Source: Paraburkholderia sp. BL23I1N1 (lineage in GTDB: Bacteria > Pseudomonadota > Gammaproteobacteria > Burkholderiales > Burkholderiaceae). Taken from it: DNA of 64,000 bases. A program made the translations under genes and the position numbers. The stretch covers positions 6,014,001-6,078,000 of the forward strand of contig NZ_RAPV01000001.1 of the NCBI RefSeq assembly GCF_003610295.1, in the 5' to 3' direction. Below the pieces are notes generated by a model. The model saw nothing but the letters and a program-made list of their open reading frames with translations, was not told the origin of the DNA and made no database searches. Of the stretch, positions 47,719 to 57,059 are shown one piece after another. Position 1 is the stretch's first letter. Each line of letters opens with the position of its first letter.

Positions 47719-48057
47719 CTCTATCTCCTGACATTGGCCTTTCGGGGTACTCGTGCCCTTCGACACCACTCACCGGGACCGGTTCGATATGACCACATTC
47801 ATGCCAAAACATTACGTTTTAATTCCATTTAACTTTCACTCAAACAACCTTTAGCGGCAGTACGTAAAACTCAAAATTACACATTGGAAATATTGATACG
47901 AATCGTTCTCATTTGTGTTGACGCACCCATTCCGCATGCGTACGATCTCGCCATCTGCTGCATCTGGCGTCGCGAACCGATGCGGCAAATCGCAGGCACA
48001 CGACAACGTCATGCTGCGATCGTTAGATGAGTCGATACAACACAAATAAGGATTTCG
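47719..48057. promoter_or_regulatory. 339-bp divergent intergenic region before the iron operon
   Basis: No credible gene; a 73-residue minus-strand ORF here lacks a ribosome site. The sequence is A/T-rich at 47810-47900 and includes a candidate Fur site, so it probably holds the promoter of the porin-Dyp-FbpABC operon. Confidence 0.55.
47895..47913. promoter_or_regulatory. candidate Fur box
   Basis: GATACGAATCGTTCTCATT (minus strand AATGAGAACGATTCGTATC) resembles Fur sites, but only about 10 of 19 consensus positions agree. Support comes mainly from position, 145 bp before the first gene of an iron-related operon. Confidence 0.35.
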
Positions 48058-49576
48058 ATGAAGTTCGCCCAATCAACTGAATTCGCGGGCCGGGCACCTT
48101 CGCTTCGCGACTCCGCTGCCCGCGCCGTGCGTCGTTCGCGCTTGCCTTCCATGCGGCGCACCGCGCTCTGCACGGCTTTCGCCTGGGCCTCCTTGACCGC
48201 CGGCGCAGCCATGGCCGACGCCAATCCCGATGCCACACCGGAAGCGCCGGAAGCCGACCTGAACATCAAGGCGACGCAAACGAATCAATGGACCGGCTTC
48301 TGGAATCGCCCGACCATGCTCGGCGACATCGGCGGCCTGCGTCCGTGGCTCGGCAAGTATGGCGTGACTTTCGCGCTCACCGAAACCAGCGAAGTGCTCG
48401 CCAACGTTCGTGGCGGTCTGGCGCGCGGCGCTGACTACGACGGCCTGACAACAGCGACCGTGCAAATGGACACGCAAAAGGCGTTCGGTTTGCCGGGCGG
48501 CCTGTTCAACGTCAGCGCCTTGCAGATCCACGGCGCCAATCTCAGCGCCAACAAGCTGGGCACGCTGAATACGGCGAGCGGTATCGAAGCCCAGGATACC
48601 ACCCGCCTGTGGGAACTGTGGTATCAGCAATCGTTCCTGAACAAGCGCATCGACGTCAAAATTGGTCAGCAAAGTATCGACCAGGAATTCATCGCCAGCA
48701 CGAAACTCGGCGCTGTTCGTGAATACGATGTTCGGCTGGCCTGCCCTGCCGTCCTACGACATGCCCTCCGGCGGTCCCGCTTATCCGCTGGCCGACCTCG
48801 GCGTGCGTGTGCGCGGCCAGATCACGCCTTCGTTGACGGCGCTCGCGGGTGTGTTCGATGGCGATCCGCTTGGCAACAACCCGAACAACCTGAGCGGGAC
48901 CAACTTCAACCTGCACAACGGCACACTGTTCATCGGCGAGCTGCAGTACGCGATCAACCAGCCGGCCGACGGCGAAATGGTCGGTGCGGGCGGCGGCGGT
49001 TTGCCGGGCACCTACAAAGTCGGCGTCTGGTACAACAACGGCAGCTTTGCTGACCAGCGTTTCGACAACACCGGTCTCTCGCTTGCGAACCCGGCGAGTA
49101 CCGGCGTTGCGCAGAATCATCGCGGCGACTACAGCCTTTACGCGGTCGCCGACCAGATGATCTGGCGCCCGGATCCGGACGAGCCACGCAGCCTCAATGT
49201 CTTCGCGCGTGTGATGGGCGCGCCGGGCGACCGCAACCTGGTGAGCCTCGCCGCCAACCTCGGCATCGTGATGAAAGCGCCGTTCGCCGGCCGCGACAAC
49301 GACAGCGCCGGTATCGCGCTCACGTACATCAAGATCGGCAACCACGTGAATGGTCTCGATCAGGATAACCGGGCATTCAGCGGTGGCCCCTACGGCGTGC
49401 GCACCAGCGAAACCACGCTCGAAGCGACCTACCAGTATCAGGTCAACCCGTGGTGGCAACTGCAAGCCGATGCGCAATACACGTTCAATGCCGGCGCCGG
49501 CCAGAACCCGAGCGATCCGACGCAACCGCTGCGCAACACGTTCGTCATCGGCGTGCGGACCAACATCACGTTCTGA
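48058..49576 (+). pseudogene. OprB-type carbohydrate-selective porin, one frameshift
   Basis: Outer-membrane barrel of the OprB family; repaired length 505 residues. The N-terminus has a long signal region (cleavage near AAMADA). The first frame carries the OprB features WTGFWNRPTMLGDIGGLRPWLGKYGVTFALTETSEV, and YQQSFLNKRIDVKIGQQSIDQEF. At an AAA run (48703-48705) it shifts; removing one A gives IASTNSALFVNTMFGWPALPSYDMPSGGPAYPL, a hallmark of the family. The second frame ends in the barrel-closing Phe (NTFVIGVRTNITF). First gene of a six-gene unit with Dyp peroxidase and iron ABC genes. Damage here might leave downstream translation intact. Confidence 0.85.
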
Positions 49577-49700
49577 TGCCGTTCGCCATGACACCAACAG
49601 CACACTCGTACGCAAATCTGCACGCTCAAGATAAATCGAATCCCATGCTTTCGATCATGACCGCAACTACCGCTTTGTGCGCAGGCACGGAGGCTCATTC

Positions 49701-50852
49701 ATGAACAACCCCACGCGCTCCATTTCGCCGCGCGCCGCGCGGGCCCTGATTGCCGCAACCGTCAGCGCCGCCGCATTCGCGACGGCCGGCGTCGCGCACG
49801 CCGACCCGCAAGGTTTCCTCGAGACCGTCAAGCATCACACCACGCTGATCAACACCGTGCCGGAAAACGGCGACCAGAATCCGTATGCGGTGGTGGTCGC
49901 GCCGGTCACGGCAGGCACCGTCAAAAAGGGTGACGTGCTGGTCGGCAACTTCAATAACTCGACCAATCTGCAAGGCACCGGCAGCACGATCATCAATTAT
50001 CATCCGGACACCAAACAGATGACGGTGTTCGCGACGGTGCCGCGCGATCTGAAGGAATGCCCGGGCGGCATCGGCCTCTCGACCGCGATGACGATGCTCA
50101 AGTCGGGTTATGTGATCGTCGGCAGCACGCCGAGCAATGACGGCACCACCGGCACCAAGGGTGCCGGCTGCCTGATCGTGATCGATCCGAACGGCAAGAT
50201 CGCGTCGACCATCAACAGCCCGAACATCAACGATCCGTGGGGCAACCTGGCGGTCGTCGACAACGGCACGAGCGCGACGCTGTTCGTCAGCAACGCCGGC
50301 TTCGGCGTGGGCGGTGCGAACGGCAATCCGCCGGTGTTCAAGCAGGCCACCGTGCTGCGTCTGGACCTGGACGTGCCGACCGGTAAGCCGCCGGTCGTGA
50401 AGAAGGAAACCGTGATCGGCAGCGGCTTTGGCGCGCAAGCGGACAAGGGCGTGTTCCTCGTCGGTCCGACCGGCCTCGCGCTCTCGGGCGATCAGAAACT
50501 GCTGTACGTGTCCGACGCAATCGGCAACCGCATCACCGAAATCGACGATCCGATGACGCGCGACACGAGCGCGGGTGTGGGTCGCCAACTGACCGCCGAC
50601 GGCCTGCTGCATCGCCCGCTCGCCATGGTCACCGCACCGAACGGCCACCTGCTCGTCACCAACGCACTGAACGGCCAGATCGTCGAGATCGACCCTGCCA
50701 GCGGCAAGCAGATCTACGCGCGCTGGATCGATACCGACAAGGCGCAATCGCCCCCGGGCAACGGCGACCTCTTCGGTCTTGCGATGACACCCGAAGGCGA
50801 CGGCTTCTATTACGTGCAAGACGACGTAAACACGCTGGTCCTTGCGAAGTAA
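49701..50852 (+). CDS. exported beta-propeller (NHL/SMP-like) protein, function unknown
   Basis: A 383-residue protein with a signal peptide (cleavage near GVAHA-DPQ). The rest is a repeated strand pattern of 40-60 residues (GDVLVGNFNNSTN, GYVIVGSTPSNDG, GNLAVVDNGTSATLFVSNAGFG, QKLLYVSDAIGNRITEID, GHLLVTNALNGQIVEID), the look of a six-bladed propeller. No enzyme residues can be assigned. GGAGG before the start at 49701. It is 124 bp after the porin gene and 78 bp before the Dyp peroxidase gene on the same strand, so it probably works in the periplasm with them. Confidence 0.75.
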   Translation: MNNPTRSISPRAARALIAATVSAAAFATAGVAHADPQGFLETVKHHTTLINTVPENGDQNPYAVVVAPVTAGTVKKGDVLVGNFNNSTNLQGTGSTIINYHPDTKQMTVFATVPRDLKECPGGIGLSTAMTMLKSGYVIVGSTPSNDGTTGTKGAGCLIVIDPNGKIASTINSPNINDPWGNLAVVDNGTSATLFVSNAGFGVGGANGNPPVFKQATVLRLDLDVPTGKPPVVKKETVIGSGFGAQADKGVFLVGPTGLALSGDQKLLYVSDAIGNRITEIDDPMTRDTSAGVGRQLTADGLLHRPLAMVTAPNGHLLVTNALNGQIVEIDPASGKQIYARWIDTDKAQSPPGNGDLFGLAMTPEGDGFYYVQDDVNTLVLAK

Positions 50853-50930
50853 AAACCAGGCGCGCAAATCTGGCCCCCAGGCCGAAGGCGCTTCCTGCAC
50901 ACCCCACGGCCACAAGAAGGTGAAGTAACC

Positions 50931-52232
50931 ATGGCAATCGATCAACCCCCGCGGCCCTCACGGCGCGGTCTTCTGAAGGCCGGCAGTGCGGCGGTCGCAG
51001 CGGGCGCGAGCCTTGGTGCGACCGCCGCCGCCCAGGCCGCGCTCGGCAAGACGCCGGCGCACAACGCCGACCCGCAGATGGCGGTCGAGCCGTTCTACGG
51101 CTTGCATCAAGGCGGCGTCGTTACACCGCAGCAAAGTCACACGTACGTGGCCGCGCTCGATCTGACGACCGACAAACGCGACGACGTGATCGCCCTGCTG
51201 CGTGCCTGGACCGACGCTGCCGCGCGCCTGGCGCAAGGCGCCACGGCCGCACCGCTGCCCACAGGCGACACGGGCAATAACAAAGCCGCACCCGATTCCG
51301 GCGACGTGCTCGGCCTCGGCCCCTGCGGCCTGACGATCACCTTCGGCTTCGGCCCCGGCCTCTTCACGCATGAAGGTAAGGACCGCTACGGGCTGGCCGC
51401 GCGCCGCCCGGCCGCGCTTGTCGACCTGCCGCGCTTCAACGGCGACCAGCTGATCGCCGAGAAGACCGGCGGCGACCTGTTCATTCAGGCTTGCGCGAAC
51501 GACCAGCAGGTTGCGTTTCACGCGGTGCGTCAACTGTCGCGCCTCGCTTACGGCGTCGCGGCAATGCGTTGGGGCCAGTCCGGCTTCCTGTCCGGTCCGC
51601 GCGGTCAGACGCCGCGCAATCTGATGGGTTTCAAGGACGGCACCAACAATCCGTCGACCGCGAAGCCGCAGTTGATGAACGAATTCGTCTGGGCCGGCGC
51701 CACCGCCGACGCGCCGTGGATGGAAGGCGGCACCTACACCGTCGTGCGGCGCATTCGCATTACGCTGGAACACTGGGACAACACCGAAGTCGATTTCCAG
51801 GAACAGGTGTTTGGCCGTCACAAATACAGCGGCGCGCCGATCGGCAAGAAGAACGAGTTCGACGCCGTAGACCTGAAGGAAGAAGACAAGGACGGCAATC
51901 CGGTGATCCCGGAGAACTCGCACGTGCGTCTGTCGAATCAGGCCAGCAACAACGGTGCGCAGATTTTGCGCCGTTCCTATTCGTACAACGACGGCACGAA
52001 CTTCTATATCGAGCGCTGGCCGCCATGGCGTCAGGAAACCGAATACGACGCGGGGCTGATTTTTGTGGCTCACCAGAGCGACCCGCGTACCGGCTTCATT
52101 CCGATCAACGATAAACTCGCGAAGTTCGACATGATGAACCAGTTCACGACGCACGTCGGCAGCGCGGTGTTCGCTGTGCCGCCGGGCGCGAAACCGGGTT
52201 CGTATATCGGCGCGGGCCTGTTCGAGACGTAA
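50931..52232 (+). CDS. Dyp-type heme peroxidase, Tat-exported (EfeB-like)
   Basis: A 433-residue Dyp peroxidase. Twin arginine at residues 11-12 (SRRGLLKAG) and a hydrophobic stretch mark Tat export. The catalytic GxxDG is GFKDGTNNPST with Asp236; the proximal heme His is probably His331 in NSHVRLSN, and ILRRSYSYNDG carries the conserved Arg. The order EGGTYTVVRRIRI...EHWD and FGRHKYSGAPIG matches the EfeB/YcdB branch. In EfeUOB systems the peroxidase helps deliver iron; here it sits directly before an FbpABC-like ferric transporter, suggesting an analogous role with a different permease. Confidence 0.93.
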   Translation: MAIDQPPRPSRRGLLKAGSAAVAAGASLGATAAAQAALGKTPAHNADPQMAVEPFYGLHQGGVVTPQQSHTYVAALDLTTDKRDDVIALLRAWTDAAARLAQGATAAPLPTGDTGNNKAAPDSGDVLGLGPCGLTITFGFGPGLFTHEGKDRYGLAARRPAALVDLPRFNGDQLIAEKTGGDLFIQACANDQQVAFHAVRQLSRLAYGVAAMRWGQSGFLSGPRGQTPRNLMGFKDGTNNPSTAKPQLMNEFVWAGATADAPWMEGGTYTVVRRIRITLEHWDNTEVDFQEQVFGRHKYSGAPIGKKNEFDAVDLKEEDKDGNPVIPENSHVRLSNQASNNGAQILRRSYSYNDGTNFYIERWPPWRQETEYDAGLIFVAHQSDPRTGFIPINDKLAKFDMMNQFTTHVGSAVFAVPPGAKPGSYIGAGLFET

Positions 52233-52318
52233 GGCAAGCCGCGAAGGAAGCCACCATGCCGCGAGGCATGGCGGCGCATCAAAGACCAACGACAACATCA
52301 TCAACGGATTTTAGGATC

Positions 52319-53350
52319 ATGGCTCATTCCTGGTTTGGCTCCCGCCTGCGCCTCGTCAGCAGCGCTGCCGCCCTCACGCTGGCTGCGTTCGCGACCGTGC
52401 CGTCGACGGCGCACGCCGCGTCGATCACGCTGTACAACGCGCAGCACGAACAGGTCGTCAATCTGCTCGCCAAAGACTTCGAAAAGCAGTCGGGCATTTC
52501 GGTGAAGATCCGCAACGGCGAAGGCCCGGCAATGGCCGCGCAAATCGTCGCGGAAGGCGCGGCAACGCCCGCCGACGTGTACTTCACGGAAAATTCGCCC
52601 GAGCTGATGCTGCTCGAAGAGAAAGGCCTGTTGAACAAGGTGGACGGCTCGACGCTCGCCACCGTGCCGGCGCGCTTTAGCTCGCCGACCGGCGCATGGG
52701 TGGGCGTGACCGCGCGCGAAAGCGTGCTGGCCTATAACACGACCAAGCTGCAGACATCGCAACTGCCGCAGTCGCTGTTCGATCTCGCCAAGCCGGAATG
52801 GAAAGGCAAGGTTGGCATCGCACCGAGCGACAGCGACTTCCTGCCGCTGGTGAGCGCCGTGCTCGCGCTGAAGGGCGAAGCACAAACCGTCGCATGGCTG
52901 AAGGGCCTGAAAGCCAACGCGCAGATTTTCGACGACGACGAAGGCGTGGTGGCAGCCGTCAATCGCGGCGGCGTCGCGACCGGCATCATCAACAACTACT
53001 ACTGGGCGCGTCTGCACGCCGAACTCGGCGATGCGAAAACCCGCAGCGCGATCTATCACTTCGGCAAAGGCGACGCCGGCGCGATGGTGAACGTGTCGGG
53101 CGCAGCGGTGCTGAAGTCGGCTCACAACACGGATGGCGCGCAGAAGTTTCTGGCCTATCTGGTCAGCGAGCGCGCCCAGCAGCTGATGGCGAACAGCCAC
53201 GTCATGTTCGAATATCCGCTGCATGCAGGCGTGGCACCGGCCCCGATCCTCAAGCCCCTCGCTGAACTGAGCCCGCCGGCGCTGACCATCCAGCAACTCG
53301 GCGACGACAGCCAGGCCGGCAAGCTGTTGCGCCAGGCAGGTTTGCTGTAA
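52319..53350 (+). CDS. ferric iron ABC transporter binding protein (FbpA/FutA type)
   Basis: A 343-residue periplasmic protein with a signal peptide (cleavage near AHAAS). The ferric-binding Tyr pair is in IINNYYWARLH (about residue 225) and the phosphate/anion site region is EGPAMAAQIVAEGAATPADVYFTENSP. Start at 52319 by signal peptide position; AGGA is close upstream. Its stop is immediately followed by the permease ATG. Confidence 0.9.
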   Translation: MAHSWFGSRLRLVSSAAALTLAAFATVPSTAHAASITLYNAQHEQVVNLLAKDFEKQSGISVKIRNGEGPAMAAQIVAEGAATPADVYFTENSPELMLLEEKGLLNKVDGSTLATVPARFSSPTGAWVGVTARESVLAYNTTKLQTSQLPQSLFDLAKPEWKGKVGIAPSDSDFLPLVSAVLALKGEAQTVAWLKGLKANAQIFDDDEGVVAAVNRGGVATGIINNYYWARLHAELGDAKTRSAIYHFGKGDAGAMVNVSGAAVLKSAHNTDGAQKFLAYLVSERAQQLMANSHVMFEYPLHAGVAPAPILKPLAELSPPALTIQQLGDDSQAGKLLRQAGLL

Positions 53351-54955
53351 ATGAGCGATGCCGTGTCAGCCGGGCCTCCGGCTGGAACCCCCGCCCCGGT
53401 GCGCGCCCGTTCGCGCGCGCCGCGCGGGTTGTTTGCGGCAGCAGCACTCAGCGCTTTGCTGGTGTTGCTGCCGATTGCGTTTACCTTCTGGCGTGCCGCG
53501 AGCTTCGGTATCGGCGAAGCGGTTGATCTGATCTTCCGTCCGCTCGTCGGCGAACTGCTCATCAATACGGTACTGATCACCGTATCGACAACGCTCGTCT
53601 GCGCTGTCGTCGGCACGGCCGCCGCATGGTTTGTCGAACGCACGAATCTGCCGGGGCGTCGAATCTGGGCGGTGCTCGCTGCGGCGCCGCTCGCCATGCC
53701 GGCGTTCATCTCAAGCTATGCGTGGGTGTCGCTGAGCCTGGATCTGCAGGACTTCAACGGCGCGTTACTGGTGCTGAGTTCCGCGTATTTCCCGCTCGTC
53801 TATCTGCCCGTGGCCGCGGCGTTGCGCAGCATGGACCCCGCGCTCGAAGAAAGCGCGCGCGCGCTCGGCTGCAACCGCTGGACCACGTTCATTCGCGTCG
53901 TGCTCCCGCAACTGCGTCCGGCACTGCTCGGCGGCATGCTGCTGGTGGCGCTGGGCGTACTGTCCGAATTCGGTGCGTTTACGCTGCTGCGCTTTCGAAC
54001 CTTCACCACGCAAATCTACGCGGAATACCGCACCAGTTTCGACGGCGGCGGCGCTTCACTGCTCGCGTGCCTGCTGATCGTCATCTGCCTGGTTGTACTG
54101 GCATTCGAGTTTCGCGTGCGCGGTGCGGCGCGTTATGAACGCGTCGATCGCGGCACACGTCGCGCAGTGTTGCGCTACGACCTCGGCGCATGGCGCTGGG
54201 TCGTCGTCGCCGGCTTCGCCGCCCTGGCGATCGCCACGCTCGGCGTGCCGCTCGGTATGATCGGCTACTGGCTCACACAACCGGGCGCGGCAGCCGTCAC
54301 ACCAGCCGACGTCTCACCCGAACTGCTGTTCAACGCAACGATCTCGTCGCTCGGCTTCGGGCTCGCCGCCGCGCTGCTGACCACACTGCTCGTCGTGCCG
54401 CTGGCGTTCCTGCTGGTGCGCTATCCGACACGTTTCGCGACGCTGTTCGAACGCACCGTGTTTCTGGCGCAAGGCATACCGGGGTTGGTAATCGCGCTGG
54501 CCATCGTGTCGCTCGCGGTGCATGCGCTGCAACCGCTTTATCAAAGCGCGACGCTGCTGGTGATCGCGTACGCGATGCTGTTCATGCCGATCGCGCTGGT
54601 GAGCGTGCGCGCCGCGTTCATGCAGGCGCAGCCGCGTCTCGAAGAGACGGCGCGCGCGCTCGGCCTGACCTGGACGCAGACCCTGTTTCGCGTGGTGTTG
54701 CCGCTGGCGGGCCCAGGGCTCGGCGCGGCAGCGGCGATGGTGTTCATCTCGGTCGTCACCGAGCTCAACGCAACGCTGCTGCTCTCCCCGATCGACACCC
54801 AAACTCTTGCGACCCAGGTCTGGGCCGACACGTCGACGATGGCGTTTGCCGCCGCAGCGCCCTATGCGGCACTGCTCACCGGCATCTCGCTGTTCGCCTC
54901 CGGCCTCCTGTTCGCGTTGCTCGGCAAATCGGCGTTACTTGGCGAGCGCAGCTGA
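53351..54955 (+). CDS. ferric iron ABC transporter permease (FbpB type)
   Basis: A 534-residue permease with two fused six-helix halves, as in FbpB/SfuB. EAA-type loops are MDPALEESARALGCNRWTTFIRVVLPQLRPALLGG and QAQPRLEETARALGLTWTQTLFRVVLPLAGPGLGAA. The ATG abuts the preceding TAA with no spacer, a sign of translational coupling. Confidence 0.9.
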   Translation: MSDAVSAGPPAGTPAPVRARSRAPRGLFAAAALSALLVLLPIAFTFWRAASFGIGEAVDLIFRPLVGELLINTVLITVSTTLVCAVVGTAAAWFVERTNLPGRRIWAVLAAAPLAMPAFISSYAWVSLSLDLQDFNGALLVLSSAYFPLVYLPVAAALRSMDPALEESARALGCNRWTTFIRVVLPQLRPALLGGMLLVALGVLSEFGAFTLLRFRTFTTQIYAEYRTSFDGGGASLLACLLIVICLVVLAFEFRVRGAARYERVDRGTRRAVLRYDLGAWRWVVVAGFAALAIATLGVPLGMIGYWLTQPGAAAVTPADVSPELLFNATISSLGFGLAAALLTTLLVVPLAFLLVRYPTRFATLFERTVFLAQGIPGLVIALAIVSLAVHALQPLYQSATLLVIAYAMLFMPIALVSVRAAFMQAQPRLEETARALGLTWTQTLFRVVLPLAGPGLGAAAAMVFISVVTELNATLLLSPIDTQTLATQVWADTSTMAFAAAAPYAALLTGISLFASGLLFALLGKSALLGERS

Positions 54956-54994
54956 ACGCCGCGCGCCATCGCCTGCTTTTTCCATCGGATTTTC

Positions 54995-56053
54995 ATGAGC
55001 GAACTTCGTATCCGCGGACTGCAAAAATCGTTCGACGGCCATCCGGTGCTGCACGGCATCGATCTCTCCGTCGAGCGCGGCACACTGCTCGCGCTGCTCG
55101 GACCGTCCGGCAGCGGCAAGACCACCTTGCTGCGCCTGTTGTGCGGCTTCGAACGCGCGGATAGCGGCAGCGTCGAGATCGACGGCCGGCGCGTGGCCGG
55201 CGACAACCTGCATGTGCCATCCGAGCAGCGCCGCATCGGCTATGTGCCGCAGGAAGGCGCGCTGTTTCCGCATCTTTCCGTGGCGGACAACATCGTGTTC
55301 GGCTTGCCGCGCACGCAGCGCCGCGCGCGTCATCGGGTGGCCGAATTGCTGGAGCTTGTCGGCTTGCCGGCGAACTTCGGCGCGCGCGCGCCGCAGCAGT
55401 TGTCGGGTGGCCAGCAGCAGCGTGTCGCACTGGCTCGCGCACTCGCCCCCTCGCCGACCCTGGTGATGCTCGATGAGCCCTTCTCGTCGCTCGACGCCGC
55501 ATTGCGGCTCGAAACGCGCCAGGCGGTGGCCAGTGCTTTGGCCGCAGCCGGCGCGACTGCCGTGCTCGTCACGCACGATCAATCGGAAGCGCTGTCGCTC
55601 GGCCATGAGGTCGCGGTGCTGTGGAACGGCCGGCTGATCCAGACCGCGACACCGGAGACGCTGTACCGCCGTCCGGTGACGCGCGAGCTTGCGTCGTTCG
55701 TCGGTGAAGCGGTGCTGTTGCCGGGCGTGGTCAAGCAGAATCGCGTCGACTGCGAACTCGGTGATTTGCCGCTGTGCGAGCCGATGGGCAACGGCGCGGT
55801 CGACGTCATGGTGCGGCCTGAACAGATCCGTCTGTTGCGTGCCGACGAAACGATCCCGAATGGCGCTGCGGCCCATGATGCCGTCGTGCAGGAGGTGATC
55901 TTTCAGGGACAGGACGCGGGTGTCACGCTGCAATTGCAGTCCGGCGCGCGGACGGTGGTGCGCGCTCGCGTGCCGGGGTATCTGTCGCCGCGGCCGGGTG
56001 AGCACGTGCGGCTTGCGGTGGATGGCGAGGTGACGGCTTATCCGCGCGTCTAG
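54995..56053 (+). CDS. ferric iron ABC transporter ATP-binding protein (FbpC type)
   Basis: A 352-residue ATPase: Walker A LGPSGSGKTT, Q-loop YVPQEGALFPHLSV, signature [15 protein letters not shown], Walker B LVMLDEPFSSLDAALR and switch His VTHDQSEAL. The C-terminal TOBE-like region (about 240-352) is as in FbpC/PotA. Last gene of the iron operon; it meets the LysR gene tail to tail with 10 bp between. Confidence 0.9.
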   Translation: MSELRIRGLQKSFDGHPVLHGIDLSVERGTLLALLGPSGSGKTTLLRLLCGFERADSGSVEIDGRRVAGDNLHVPSEQRRIGYVPQEGALFPHLSVADNIVFGLPRTQRRARHRVAELLELVGLPANFGARAPQQLSGGQQQRVALARALAPSPTLVMLDEPFSSLDAALRLETRQAVASALAAAGATAVLVTHDQSEALSLGHEVAVLWNGRLIQTATPETLYRRPVTRELASFVGEAVLLPGVVKQNRVDCELGDLPLCEPMGNGAVDVMVRPEQIRLLRADETIPNGAAAHDAVVQEVIFQGQDAGVTLQLQSGARTVVRARVPGYLSPRPGEHVRLAVDGEVTAYPRV

Positions 56054-56063
56054 GCGATAAACA

Positions 56064-56945
56064 CTACGCCGCCGCCCCGCGCGTTGGCGTGCGCAGCGAC
56101 AAATCCTGCACCATCTGCGCGGCCAGATAATCGCACGTCGGCCGGTCCGATTTCGCGCTGCGCGCCACCACGATTTCCAGCGGCGCGATCGTCGGCAAGC
56201 CTTGCGCTTCGCCGAGTATCGCGAGCCGCGCCGGCACGCTGCAGCGCGTGAGCGCGATCACCGACAGCCCCGCATCCACGGTCGCCACCAAACCCATCAG
56301 ACTTGCGCTGCTAAACGCCGCCCGATAGCGGATACGCGCACCGTCGAGCGCCGCCAGCGTATGCTGGCGCGCGACACAGCCCGGCTCGTACAGCCCGACC
56401 GGCAACGGCGACGTCGCCAGTACCGGCGTATCCACCGACGCCCCCACCCATACCATCGGTTCGCTACGCACGAACTCACCGCGCAATTTGTGGTCGCGCG
56501 TGACGAAGGCGAGATCGATCTTGTTATCGGCTAGCATCGGCGCGAGCGACGTGCTCTGCGCGCAGACGATTTCGATCTCCACATGCGGATACAGATTCGA
56601 AAAGCGCCGCAACACCGGCGAGAGCAGCGACGACACGTAGTCGTCCGGTGCGCCCAGCACCACGCGCCCGGTCACCTCGGGCCGCACGATCGCCGACCAC
56701 GCCTCTTCATGCAACGCCAGCACCCGCCGCGCGTACTCGAGCAGCGTATTGCCGGGCCGCGTGAGCGAGAGATTGCGCGTGTTGCGGGCGAACAGCGTGG
56801 TGCCGAGCATGGTTTCGAGCCGCTTGATCTGCATGCTGACCGCCGCCTGCGAACGATGCACGGTAGTCGAAGCCTTCGTGAAGCTGCCCGTTTCGACCAC
56901 CGCGACGAAGGTGCGCAGCAGATCGACGTCGAATTCCGGATGCAT
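56064..56945 (-). CDS. LysR-family transcriptional regulator
   Basis: A 293-residue regulator with the N-terminal winged HTH (FDVDLLRTFVAVVETGSFTKASTTVHRSQAAVSMQIKRLETMLGTTLFARNTRNLSLTRPG, residues 4-64), and a periplasmic-binding-type effector domain after residue 90 (VVLGAPDDYVSSLLSPVLRRFSNLYPHVEIEIV). It is divergent from the EamA transporter gene with a 114-bp gap, the usual arrangement in which a LysR protein controls its neighbour. Effector unknown. Confidence 0.92.
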   Translation of the reverse strand: MHPEFDVDLLRTFVAVVETGSFTKASTTVHRSQAAVSMQIKRLETMLGTTLFARNTRNLSLTRPGNTLLEYARRVLALHEEAWSAIVRPEVTGRVVLGAPDDYVSSLLSPVLRRFSNLYPHVEIEIVCAQSTSLAPMLADNKIDLAFVTRDHKLRGEFVRSEPMVWVGASVDTPVLATSPLPVGLYEPGCVARQHTLAALDGARIRYRAAFSSASLMGLVATVDAGLSVIALTRCSVPARLAILGEAQGLPTIAPLEIVVARSAKSDRPTCDYLAAQMVQDLSLRTPTRGAAA

Positions 56946-57059
56946 GATTTATCAATCCAGCTTATGGAATTTCTCAATTTAATTCGTTTGTCGACATGAG
57001 GCAAGCCGCGCCATACTTGTGGCTCGACTTTATGTGACCCACTTCCGGAGCCGCTTCGC

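Noticed and set aside
47851..48072. 73-residue minus-strand ORF in the leader of the iron operon
   Set aside because: No ribosome site, no family resemblance, and it spans the likely promoter and Fur-like site.
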